Assembly: GCF_000003815.2 (NCBI RefSeq)
Contig: NC_049995.1
Coordinates: 3,671,896 to 3,735,895, forward strand
From: Branchiostoma floridae
Lineage: Eukaryota > Chordata > Leptocardii > Amphioxiformes > Branchiostomatidae
Length of the DNA: 64,000 nucleotides
Reading direction: 5' to 3'
The notes beneath the pieces are model-generated. The model made no database searches. It was not told the origin of the DNA and worked only from the letters and a program-made list of their open reading frames with translations. Shown piece by piece: positions 38,107 to 50,075 of this stretch. The position numbers and the translations under genes were made by a program. Numbering within the stretch: position 1 is the stretch's first letter; each line of letters opens with the position of its first letter.

Positions 38107-41100
38107 ATGAATCGTTTGAACAACCTCGATACATTGTCAGCTCCCGAAAAGGTTGACATATCGATGGTGAGTTACGATGAACAAGGTCCGCAGTTGCCGC
38201 CGCAAGGCTCACCTAGCAATAATACGACATTCGAGGAGGCTGCATCAACGCTACCGCTCGCGCCGTCATTACAGAAGAGCTCAAGATGGCGGCTGGGTCT
38301 GCCGCACGAACCGACAATCAAGTCCTTCATCCTCTTCCTCTGCTTGCTAATCCTCTCTCAGGGAATTCTGGTCTCTGGGTACATCAACAGCGTCGTGACC
38401 ACCATAGAAAAGAGATTCGAACTCCAAAGCACGTCAGCAGGCCTGATCGTGAGCGGATACGAGATCGGAAGCCTTATAGCCGTGTCGTTTGTTAGCTATT
38501 TCGGAGGGAAGTCCCATCGACCAAAGATCATCGCGTGGGGCAGCATCGTGACTGCGATTGGTTCATTCATCTGCGCGCTGCCGCACTTCATGTCTGCGCA
38601 ATATCGCGTCACGCTCACGCATAACTATTCGGATGGAAACTTGTGCAATAACGGGAAGTGGACGGATAACCACACCTCGGCGGAACCAATCGAAGACGAG
38701 GAGGTTTGTCGGGACAGGCTGGAGAACTCGCTCTACATCATACTGATCTTCGCAGAAATCCTGATCGGAATGGGCGCGACACCCGTGCTGACGCTTGGGA
38801 CGAGTTACATCGACGACCACGTGTCAAGGGAAAACTCTTCTTTGTACATTGGTAAGATAATTGTGATCATTAGTCAGCCTGTTTACATCTACTAAAGTGC
38901 TTATCTGCAGAAAGATACATTGTGGGTATGTTATAACTAATGCGTCAAAGTTGGGGGATCAAATTTTATCATTCTAAAAAAAAAAGATGAAACTTTATCA
39001 GAACCATCTTCTACAGACAGAGTCAGACCTACAGTTATTTTGACTTAATACCTTTATTTGGTTGCAACTTGCATCAGGCATCTCATTTGCAGTTTTCTGT
39101 CATGAATATCATGTAAATTCCTAGAATGGAGGGCTGTAAATAAAAAAGAAATAAAGAAATACAGGTTTTGGAACTCTTTCTAAAAAGTGCTATCATTCCC
39201 TTCCACCTGCATTTTCTCCTGATATGACACAAAAATCACTTTTAACATTGATGCTATTTTGTTTCCATCCTGTCGTGCTACCGATATTGTGCTCTAATAG
39301 GAAAAGCATGTACTCTTGACAACTTTCCTCACTCCACCCAGATGTACAATGTAGAAATGGGTACTCGACTTTGGTTGGGGTCCGGGTAAAAGGAGGTATA
39401 GAGGGAAAGGGGTTGGTTAAGCCACTGCAACTGCAGCTAAGGGAATACCTTCAAAACTTCTCCTAACTTTTACAGGAATGCTATACGCCACGGGCGCGCT
39501 CGCCCCAGCGCTGGGATTTCTCCTGGGCTCTGTCTTCCTGAACATCTACGTGGACAACACGACCGTGAACATGGACCTGCTCCAGATCTCCCCTAGCGAC
39601 CCACGCTGGGTCGGCTGCTGGTGGGGCGGGTTCCTTCTCTGCGGAAGCTGCATCCTGGTGCTGGCGCTCCCCATTTTCGTTTTCCCGCGGTCGCTTGCAA
39701 AACCGGAAAGTCCGGAACAAGGAAACGAGGTGTTGGAGTCTACAGCGATCAGCGAGAGCAATCTGGAGTTGTCAAAAAGGGAAAGGATGGAACAACTCGA
39801 GGAACAGCTTCGCAGTAAGTATGAGAAAAAAGAAACTAATTGTGGTAACAGTTGTAAATACAAGGGCTAAGCTTTTTCCAAACTGCATTTTCCAAAGCAG
39901 TATTTTTGAAAGAGGAAAAAAGCGTAGTTTACTCTCGGCTATCATGGGCTATTTTCATCAATATTTTGAACAATGAAACTTAAAGAAGTGTGTCCATGAA
40001 GCAAAAAGGCCAAAATTTATGCATGAACTTAAAATAAAATGTTGAAAATGAAAAGCTAACGTACCATCTGGCAGTGTAAACTTGTGAAAAGTTTTTGTCC
40101 CTATTTTGTATAACAGGGTCTACAGCATGCTATACACCTTTCTCACGCGGCAGCCATGATAGATCTAAAACGAGTTCAATGAGGCAAACAAAAGACTGTC
40201 CATCATAATTAGCAGTTCAACCAAAGATAGCCTGGCAATTAGGAAATAGACCAATAAGAAAATGGCTGCATGTCCATCAAATATTTGCATTATTATGTTT
40301 TTATTTTGCATCTCTTGAGACTATGGGATCCGTCTACGCTACTCTAAATTGCTATATCTTTTATATCTATAATACTTATTATTTGATCTTATATTGTGAA
40401 AAGTTGTGTGGTTTGGGTGAAAACTAAATGGCAGCTGATTTTAGAAATAAGTTTTGTCTGTTTGCCTCACTGACCTCGTCTTCGATCTATCATGGCCGCC
40501 GCGTGAGAAAAGTGTATTATGCATGAGCTTAACTGTTATGCAGCAGCAAAAAGCAAAAGTCAGACAATAATTTTATGATAGAAGTTTCTGACACATTTAA
40601 GTCAATGCTGTGAAAAGATTGTCTGTGGCAAGAGCTGCATTTCTTACATTGCAAAAATGCATAGACGCTGTGCATGGCTGTTTGCGATGTGTTCAAAGCT
40701 AATATTGGCTGCTTAAACTAAGATAAAGTTACCTTTAAAGTTTGTAGAGTATCACAAAAATTATTTCTAGAAAATGCCATTTTCCATGCCTGCCAAATCA
40801 TGGTCAAAATTTACAAGTTTGAATAAAAGAAAATCAAGAAACTGACTCAAGTTGAGGATGCAGTTCTTTATGTTTAAATTGTAATGATTCTTGATTTTGA
40901 CGGATATATTAGAAAAGAAATTTAGTTTCTCAATGTTATTCAATCATGTGACTCTAAGCTAAGTTTTAGCTAAAAATCAAATTCAGTCTTAAGTTTGGAT
41001 TTTAGTGAGACTTAAAAGTAAATTTGAATCATGATGAAATAGATAAAATTTGAACAAACAAAATCTAATTTTGTACAGAAAGGTTTATAACAAATGCTGA

Positions 41101-44100
41101 AAAGTCCTCCAGTTCCTTATCAGAATGAACTCTTAGACTAGCTATGTACTACTTGTCTCTGCCTTTTCTACTCTTGTTGATTTTTACCTCTTGTCTGTGA
41201 CGAATAATTTTCTTCAATCTACAGACCTTCAGCTTTCTCTGTTCTTGGTGGTGCTCCTTTTAGCTGTCATCCTCCAAAGGTACAGTGTTCTGAGAGCACC
41301 CACTCTACTACTTATTTTCTCACTACTATGACTCCCTAGCTCTACAGGTGGTTTATGCAGTGATTACTTTCCTCTACCTTCAAAATAAAAACTTTCTCAG
41401 TAGTCATTGAATCATCAGCCATGTGTTGAAATCTGTCTTGAATTTAATGCATTTACGTTTGCAGTCGTTTTATAAATTCATTCCGGCGTAGAAAAGAAAG
41501 AGGTTCACATTGTTCCTAAATTCACAGTTAAACAAAATCTGAAATGCAAGAAGAGATGACAATAGATTCCAAAATAAAACAGCTGAGAAAGTTTTGAGGT
41601 TTACAGTTATTTATTATAATATGATGATTTTTTCATCAAAGGCTGGGATTTGAATTCAGTCACATTGTAGATAGTTTTAAGACAAAAAGGCTAAACATAA
41701 CTTTCTACATACAAAGTCAGATGCCTTTTCGTGAATAGTTACCAGTACTACTAATACTGTATTCCATGGTCAATCAAATCCTTTCGGGACAAAATTTCCA
41801 TGAAACCTTGTAGTTTTACGCCCAACCACCTGAAATTTGCATTGAACAACAATATGGATTGTTTTCCATTATTCTTCCATGGAAACAAAATAAACTTTTT
41901 AAGTTTCTTTCCATTGTTACTCAAAATGGTTTGTTTGCCTCTATTATGAGATTGTTGTTTTCTTAATGTGGGTTTGGAATGTGACATTTGAAATGCAAAG
42001 AACTTGCTTTGATGTGGTTGGCTGGCTGGTCTGTATACATGTGAGGCTTGAACAAAAAGTAGGAATGTTGTAGTATAGACTGTTGCTTGTGCCACTGTCA
42101 TGCTTCTTCTTGCTTTTATGTAGGTTTAGCCACACCAGTCTTAAGCCCCTGTCACACATGGTTGGGAGTTGGCAGTGATTCAGGTCATCCATGGTTTGGA
42201 GTTAGTCTGTAAGGTTGCCTACCCGTCTTTCAAAGTCATCTGCAATTGTCCAGTCAACTGAAACTTTTGTAAAAGATCAAACTCAAGAAAGTTTTATTTT
42301 GATTGGATGCAATCAGAGCAGGGAACTGGAGCTAAAGTAGTAGGAGATTTTCCAAGCTACTACCAACGCAACACCAACCATAGTTAGGGAGTTTTCGGGA
42401 GCAAAGCGGTAGAAAGGTCTCGAATGTATGACAGGGGCTTTATATGTTACATATTATACACATAATTACATTATATGCTTTATAAGGTTTTAGAAAAATA
42501 TCTAATAGGAGAACTGTATTGACTGTAGTTTTTACTGTTTTGTGAGCAATTTTTGCCATTTTTCAACAGTTTTCAACAATCAAAACATGTAGGATATGTA
42601 CAATCTTGATACGGTATGTCATTTGGAAACCTAGTCAGCTACAGTATTAAACATGGCCTAGAGAAAAATTAGGAACCAGTTCCTTTCACCTCATGCATGC
42701 TCCATCCAAAACTTGAACAGTTACTAGTTTAGTTTATTTTATGTCATACGTGGGCCGTGATAACACTCGAAACAGGTGTTCCGGACCGGGTGATTATTTT
42801 CCGGATCGCACACAGGCTTCCATCGATTAAATAGAACATATTCCAAGCACTCCACTGCAAGCAAACAGAGTTCTTTTGTTCAAAGTTTTCTCAAATCCAA
42901 TTGATGTTATTAAAGAACAAAGTTGTTCCCGGAGGTTGAAACAACGTGTCAATTTTATCCTCCTTATGAGGTTATGTTTGGCAATTAAATTAGTGGTTTC
43001 CGACCTGGGTACAACACGGTACATTTTATATGTACAGTATGTACGTTGCTCTAACATGTCCCTGCCCCCCTCCCCAGGTCTGCCCCGTGCCGTGTGGAGA
43101 CTGGTCACCAACGTCACCTTCGTCACCATCTCTGTCGCCTGTGCCATGGAAGTGTCCATCGTCAGCGGGTTCCTCACCTTCCTCTCCAAGTTCATCGAGC
43201 TGCAGTATGAGAAAACGGCCTCGAGTGCCAACATTTTAACTGGTGAGCAATAAGACTAATCAGGGTTCTAGCCAGCATTTGTCTTTCCATCCTTTGACCA
43301 AATTTTGCTGCTTAGGTCGGAAAAAAAATTTGCCCATTCGGTTCTCTGTGACAGACAAAAATAGGTGATGATGATGTATGAAACAAATGACATTTTGCAA
43401 AGCTCTCTAGAAATGTAACACAGATGCCATTGAACCAAATGATTCTACTCTACCAGCAAAATTTGCCCCTCAAAATGCAGGAAAAAGCGTTCTCAGATTT
43501 CAAAATTTTCCCTGACCCCGTAGGACGGTTGAGTGGAACTTCACTGAAAGCCTCTGGTGCTTGACATGATTTTTGTTTAAAATCCAGGGGACAGAAAAAA
43601 TTCAGGCTGGCTATAACACTGATACCAATATTATAATAGCAAATCGTTCAAATCGAATGGTGGAGCCCAGGGCAGTACCGTAAGATACAGACCCGGGTCG
43701 GAACACGGATATCAAACGTAAATACGGACTGGGTGTGATACATCTTTTACAAGGTGAATTATTCAGTCATTTATAATGTAAAATTGACTCTTTTTACATT
43801 TTCAGGCGTTGTCGCAGTGCCGGCGGCATTTATCGGAATCTTTGGAGGCGGGTTCCTCATGAAGAGGTTCAACATCCAGCCCAAACCGGCCGCGGCGCTC
43901 ACGCTGCTCTGTAACTTCATCTCCCTGCTGCTCATTCTTACCCTGTTCCCGGTGGGCTGCGGCAATCCCAGCATTCCTGGCATCACTGTGCCTTTCTTTT
44001 CTGACAGGTAGGGCCCAGGTTTATAGCCTGGTATCCATCTTACTCTAGGAACGAGCGCATTGGATAAGAGTATTCACCTTGCATTCGCTTCAAACCTGAC

Positions 44101-47100
44101 TAAGCCTTGAAATGGCACAGACTACTTTCTCTGCTTAGCACTTTTGAGAGAGAGTTTGGAAGGTTAACAAAAACAACTACCAGTGGACTAGCCCCTACAG
44201 TAGTGGCCTGTGTGGTGCAAAGGCTATAAAAACAGAACTGGTCATGCAGCCCTGTAGGCCAATAAACCAAAAGGTCTGAAAACAATTTTAACTTTAAGGA
44301 TTTAACCTCCTAAAGGATAAGGATTTAAACACTTAGCTCTTGTTGACTTCTTAGATTGGTTCAATTTCCCTTGCCAAACAGTGTGGCAACTGTATAGAGT
44401 GAGATAGAAATAGAAATGATGGCCTTGAACATTGCCAATAGTTCCGATTTAGGTCAGAGTTACTGCAGTAAACATTCAAGCATTAAACATTCAAGCATTT
44501 TAAACTTTGTCTTCATTACCTATGGGAATGAGAGCTTCTACAAAGAAGCAATTAAAGTCATACATTGTAACATTAAAACTTAACTCACTTCATATTAGAG
44601 CTCTGTGTTAACATCTACATTAAATTTTGTTGTTTTCACAGCTCATTAGGGACTGTGAACCTGACCTCCACATGTAACGTGGACTGTGGTTGCCCATTCG
44701 AGGGATACGCTCCTGTCTGCTACCAACCAGAACAGCTGACATATTTCTCACCCTGTCAAGCCGGCTGCACGCAAAAAAGTCTAATTCCTGGGACCAAAGT
44801 CAATGTAAGTATCATCTTAGTATATATGCATGTACATGCATTCAATTCAGGAAACAATGCGAAACAGTGAATCTGATATACCAAAAAGTTTAATAGATGT
44901 TTCCTGCATAAGTAAGTAGTAAAAACATCCACCTTATAACTCATCAAAAGACTGCCAACATTTATGAAACATTACATAATTCCTATGGGAAGATAGGATT
45001 TTTCCCCACAAGTCTATGCCTGTCCTTGGTGCTGAACGGTAATTCCATTGGTGTTATTGCAACACTAATTGTCACACTTTTGGTTGTGTTGATGGCATGC
45101 AAGAGGTTTGAAGTGACTTTCTTAAGGACACAACAGTAGGGCACAGCCCTAACCATAAGATCACCTTGCCACCATATTGTGTGCTTTTTCAGAACTACTT
45201 TCAAAGAATGACATGTGTGGGGTTCAAGCACTACCAACTGACCAGACTAACTGATCTGGACCTTTTAACCTTTCCATTAGTGCATTTGGTTCAGGACTTG
45301 GTGACCTGGGTTCGAATTTTGGGATCCAGGAGACTCTACTACTTGTCCTTTGTGTTTCATTTGTATATAAATTGTGTATTTTTGCAGAACTACACAGGGT
45401 GCAGCTGTTTGACAGGCAGTGCCGGTGGCTCACATGGACAGATCACGTCAGGAAAGTGCAGCTCAGACTGTAACATGCTGCCTGTGTTCATGCTTCTACT
45501 CTTCATCATCGTTCTCATCTCTACAACATCACAGGTCCCCGCTCTCATGGTTACCATCAGGTTAGTAAACAATCACCATGGTTACGGTTAGTAAATAATA
45601 AACAATCTCTACAACATCACAGGTCCCTGCTCTCATGGTCACCATCAGGTCAGTAAACAATCTCTATGGTTACTCTTAGTAAATATTAGTAAATAATTAC
45701 CATAGTTACTCTCATCTCTACAACATCACAGGTCCCCGCTCTCATGGTTACCATCAGGTCAGTAAACAATCACCATGGTTACTGTTAGTAAATACTCTAT
45801 ATACAACATCACAGGTCCCCGCTCTCATGGTCACCATCAGGTTAGTAATCAATCACCATGGTTACTGTTTGTAAATACTCTATATACAACATCACAGGTC
45901 CCCGCTCTCATGGTCACCATCAGGTTAGTAATCAATCACCATGGTTACTGTTTGTAAATACTCTATATACAACATCACAGGTTCCCGCTCTCATGGTCAC
46001 CATCAGGTTAGTAAATATTGTTGATAGATAGTAAATAACTGGTGCGTTTACTGTCAATTTTTGTCATAGTTACTGTCAGTGAACAGTTAAGAAATCATCG
46101 TTAAGATATTTCAACACGTAGTAAATGAATGAGCCCGTGATTACTGTTCTTACATGTAACATGCATTGGCATAATACCGGTCATAAGCCTTATACCGGTC
46201 GATTAAAAATAGTGGAACTTAAAGAGATCTACACATGCAACAATAGTTATTTCTGAGGTATGCACACTTCGGACATCTAGGTGTCCAATACATAATCTAC
46301 AAAGCATCGATAACAATGCATTCGAAGACAACAAGGACAATCTTGAATTTCTTTTGGTGACCTACAACTCGTGTAAAAGTGTGAGGAACCGTTGCATAAT
46401 AGCCCGGATCTACGGCTGAATGGGTCAAATTGAACGTACGCCGCCATTTTCCCGCCATTTTTAATGCTACGGCCAGCAGTAAAGTTTTACGTCATAGCGG
46501 TTGTTACGGACCAAAATTAAATGAAAATTCTTGTCAGTATACGCCCATTTTCTCATGACTTTTTGTTTGCTCATGCAGATTTTTGTTTTGTGCAACTGCT
46601 AACAGGAAAGAAAGGAACAACAGAGGATGAATAAAGGTACATAGCGGCAGTTAATTGTGCCGTGTTTCGTTCGACCGGTATAGTGCACCCCCTTCCAACC
46701 ACGCGCCCGTTCTCCGTGCAATTCCGCGGTGTGTTCCAATTACGATATTATGTTTTTAGCAGGACCAGAGAGACAAAATAATTTACACAGAAGAAGAGGC
46801 AAAGGTAAGCTGTAACAGCAACATGTAGCTGGAGAAAATGATGCGTTGATCATTTGCCAAATTAGCATTGCTTGAGAAATTGCAGTAAACCGACCGGTAT
46901 TATGCCAATGGATGTTAGTCACCAAATTTAGATCAGTTGACAATCTCCATAGCTATTGTTGATAAATAGTAAGCAAACGTCATATAGTTCTGTCAATAAA
47001 CAATAAACAAATATCATGAGCTTCCTTTCAAAATGAAAGTAGATACCATATTAGCCCTCGGTTACTCTTTTATAGCAATAAGCAAATGTCATTACGTACA

Positions 47101-50075
47101 GTTAACTTTGTCATCATATCTAGAAACATGCTTAGCCTAATAGAATAGTATGCACATGTAGTTCCTGTGAGGGGAAAATAACAAGTGCAGAAACCAACAC
47201 AGAAGAGTAGGGGTGACCTGGTGTGACTGAAAACACAAACCACAAGTCATGACAAAACCACATTACACCATCAACCAATAGGAAAGACATTGTACCTTGA
47301 CAGTGACTTTTGTTAACCTATGTGTTAACATGCAGTTTTTCCAAGTTTATGCCTGTCCATGGTGCTGAACAGTAATTCCATTTGTGTTATTGTGTAAGGT
47401 AAAATTTCTTCTTTTTTGATCCCAGGTCTGTTAGCGAGGAGGACAAACCGTTTGCATTGGGGCTCCAGATCGTGTTCCTGCGAGCGCTGGGCTACCTTCC
47501 CGCGCCGATCTACTACGGGCGCGTTATCGACTCCACGTGTCTCCTGTGGCAGACGGAGTGCGACAGCAGAGGGCTCTGCTACGTATACGACAACATCAAG
47601 TACGAGACAACTTTCCAATTCTAAATAGAGTTAAAGGAGTCCTAAACTCCACAAGAGGGTGTTATTTGCCAATAGATATCGATTTTGGGAATAAAACATG
47701 CATGCTATTTAACATTATACGATAAAATACTCACTAATCTCAAGTATGAGACAACTTTGAATTTTAGATGTTAAATGTAATTTTCCAATTTTCTTCGATT
47801 AATTTATTTTTGCTGGACTATGATGTCATGGTAGAAGGCTAAAGACGTTTTAGACCAGGGGCAGTCAAAGGACTGGGTTAGTAAGTAGGTATAGTTGAGC
47901 AGCTAGAGAAGGGGTCTTTGGCTAATAATGCAAACTAAAGCAAAGCCACATTGCAATATTAGCTACTTCAAAAAGTATCATGCTTTGTTTCAATTAAGAA
48001 TGACATGAGAATTACTTTTGCAGGGATTTGATTTTGCTGTAGGTAAAAAATTAGTGATTTTAGGTCACAGTTGAAACAGTTTAGGTTCACAGTGAAGAGG
48101 TTAACTCAAACGCCATGAAGGCTAATTTAAAACCACCCTGATGAAAAAAATTTAAGTCAAACCTTGGGCCACAATAATATTAGATAAGTTGGGTTATCAC
48201 AAGAGATTCTACTGTTAACACACAGACTTCCATAGATCTAGAATAATTTGAATACACTTAGTAGAAAATTCAACTGACAGATTTGACATCGGAATTGCTT
48301 TTACAACAATGCTGAATCCAACATTTCCTGTAAGTGATAACTTTTGATGTTTATTCCAGGTACAGGCACTACTACATCGGCCTGTGTGCAGGACTGAAGG
48401 GGATAGGTTTCCTGTTCTTCCTCACAGCTTGGTTCTTCTTTAGACCCAAACGGGAGGATTCCAGTGATGAGATCGCAGATCACGAACTTCCCGGCGACAA
48501 CATCTCCACAATATCTGGGCATATGGACCATCGTAACGTAGCAGGTAGGAGAAACATTTCCCCCCTTTTGTGTAATGGTCGGGTCTATTTTAGGGTTTAC
48601 CTAAGGGTTGTTCCATTTTAACATGTCTCTTTTCTAGCTGTAGAACAGGAGACGTTGTAATTTGTAAGGTTTCTAGGTGTCCATTTTTGAATGCTATGAT
48701 ACTTGTTCCCATGGCATTATTATGCCTGACAGTGTCCTTTGGCTTTGTAGTATAGTACAAAGCACCATGCCTGTCCTTGGTGCTGAACAACCAATCTATT
48801 ATTTTTATTGCAACACTATGCCTGCATCAATACAGTTATTCTTTCTTCACATGAATAATAATTTTTCATGATGCAAGCAGGAATGCAAATTCATCAGATC
48901 ATCTGTTTATTCTGTGTTTTAACAACTTTGTAGAACAGACAAAAGCAGTTATAGGGATAGGGTTGTGAAAATATGGAAAACGATACCACTCAACATTGGT
49001 GATGCACTCACAATCCCTAGGAAAAAATACAACAATTGTTGTGGACAAAGTTTGGTCAAACATTTTCACATACCCATTGAAATGAATGCCTTTTCTATCT
49101 TTGTTTGTCTCTAGATTTATTGATTTCATCTCTTTTCCCCTCTTCTTCTCTCTCTCTCTCTTCTGTCTCTTTACAGTTTCATGATAGCTGGTCTGTCCTC
49201 TCTCACTTCTCAGACTCTGTTGGTACTTCTTTGCCTACCTTTTTGGGGTCCTCACTGGTAACTATGTATAAACTAATGTAAATATAAACCAACTTGAAAT
49301 AAGAAAGAAACATACAGTTCCGTTGTGAACAAGTAAGCACAGTGCCATACTGTCAGCACCTTGATTACTGCTATTGCTTGTTAGACATTCAAACGTAATT
49401 TTAGGGCCTGAAAGTGTTTTTAGGATATAACAAGTGCTATATGTAAAGTTAACATGCATACAAAAATCGTAAAAAACCTTTAATTTTTTTTAATTCTTGG
49501 TATCAAACACCAACCAAATGAACAAATGCCAAGGAAATACATATTGGGCAGAGCTAACTTAACCCTTGTCCTTCTGAGAATTTTTTGCTAATTTAACCCC
49601 CCTAAGCTGGTTAGTTAATTAGATCATTGAAACTTGACATATTCTGTGCTACTGCTGCAGATTTACTTCCCCAATCAATGCGGTATGCTGTGGTGTGCCA
49701 CATTTAAGTGAGAAATGCCCCAAACCCCTGGCATTATATATATCCATCCCATATACAATGTATGTACGGGCTCAGCAGAACAAGGGTTTCATGATGATGA
49801 TGATGATATTTGTTGTACCTGCAGGTTTGAGGTCCTACATGGCAGGCATAGTCCACTCCGTAGAGTCACTCGACTCGGACTACGTACAGCACCACGGGGG
49901 CGGGTCGCGCCGCAACAGCTGGCACCACGACAATCACTATAGCAACCACGACCATCCCTACGACATCCAGTTCGGCCAGCGCCCGCGAAGACTCACGTTG
50001 CCGCTGTCGATGGACTCCATGTTGCCCTCGGACCAAAGTATGCTGTCCTTCGTGAGTTTTGAGAGTAACGTATGA
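38107..50075 (+). CDS. SLCO (OATP) family organic anion transporter, complete nine-exon gene
   Basis: Plasma-membrane organic anion transporter of 798 codons. Exons are 38107-38851, 39476-39814, 43078-43242, 43806-44007, 44642-44804, 45388-45560, 47426-47599, 48360-48544 and 49825-50075. Junction phases are 1,1,1,2,0,2,2,1 and all agree. Exon 1 holds four helices (about residues 73-97, 112-134, 142-162, 208-232) and sequons at 173 and 188. Exon 2 carries the family signature as DPRWVGCWWGGFLL (290-303), with Cys replacing the usual Ala, and ends in a charged linker. Exons 5-6 encode the Kazal-like extracellular loop between helices 9 and 10, with ten cysteines. Exons 7-8 carry helices 11-12. 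Exon 9 is a His/Ser-rich cytoplasmic tail ending ESNV, which fits a class I PDZ ligand. The helix 11-12 region (GRVIDSTCLLWQ, FRP after the last helix) reads closer to SLCO3A1/SLCO5A1 than to SLCO4; the subfamily is unresolved. The first ATG was chosen because it has G at -3 and the alternative at 38164 has T. Confidence 0.92.
40133..40516. mobile_element. Inverted-repeat element in SLCO intron 2
   Basis: The ends tacacctttctcacgcggca and gccgcgtgagaaaagtgta are inverted complements with few mismatches. Similarity continues inward through gatagatc and gaggcaaac to about 60 bases. The element is 384 bases and non-coding. Confidence 0.6.
42144..42439. mobile_element. AGCCCC MITE (PIF/Harbinger-like) in SLCO intron 2
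   Basis: The terminal inverted repeats are AGCCCCTGTCACACAT and ATGTATGACAGGGGCT. A TTA duplication flanks the 296-base element (42141-42143, 42440-42442). A three-base TWA duplication is characteristic of PIF/Harbinger elements. Confidence 0.6.
43263..43617. mobile_element. GGGTTCTAGCCAGC element in SLCO intron 3
   Basis: Same ends and interior as 31082-31395 (ggttctagccagc...ctctgtgacagacaaaaat...ggctggctataac). It begins 20 bases after the donor of SLCO exon 3 (43243). Confidence 0.6.
45519..46016 (+). repeat. Tandem repeat made of the end of SLCO exon 6 plus its splice donor
   Basis: Six copies of a unit containing acaacatcacaggt(c/t)cc..accatcag|gt(t/c)agt start (at acaac) at 45523, 45611, 45720, 45803, 45886 and 45969. 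The spacings are 88, 109, 83, 83 and 83 bases. The first copy is the true 3' end of exon 6 (codons for TTSQVPALMVTI) and its donor at 45561; the other five lie in the intron. Reading past the true donor reaches a stop at about 45589-45591, so use of a later donor would truncate the protein. Confidence 0.9.
46164..46910. mobile_element. 747-bp element with 19-bp perfect inverted ends in SLCO intron 6
   Basis: CATTGGCATAATACCGGTC at 46164-46182 is the exact inverted complement of 46892-46910. ACCGGT motifs recur near both ends (46193, 46674). No convincing frame is present, so it is non-autonomous; the superfamily is unassigned. Confidence 0.65.

Noticed and set aside
41226-41280. Possible cassette exon with acceptor ctacag and donor aaag|gtac in SLCO intron 2 (hydrophobic peptide)
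   Set aside because: Its 55-base length would break the frame between exon 2 (phase 1) and exon 3 (phase 1).
45590-46016. Additional coding exons in the exon 6 repeat copies
   Set aside because: Stops occur between copies and the unit length (83 bases) is not a multiple of three, so inclusion would break the frame.
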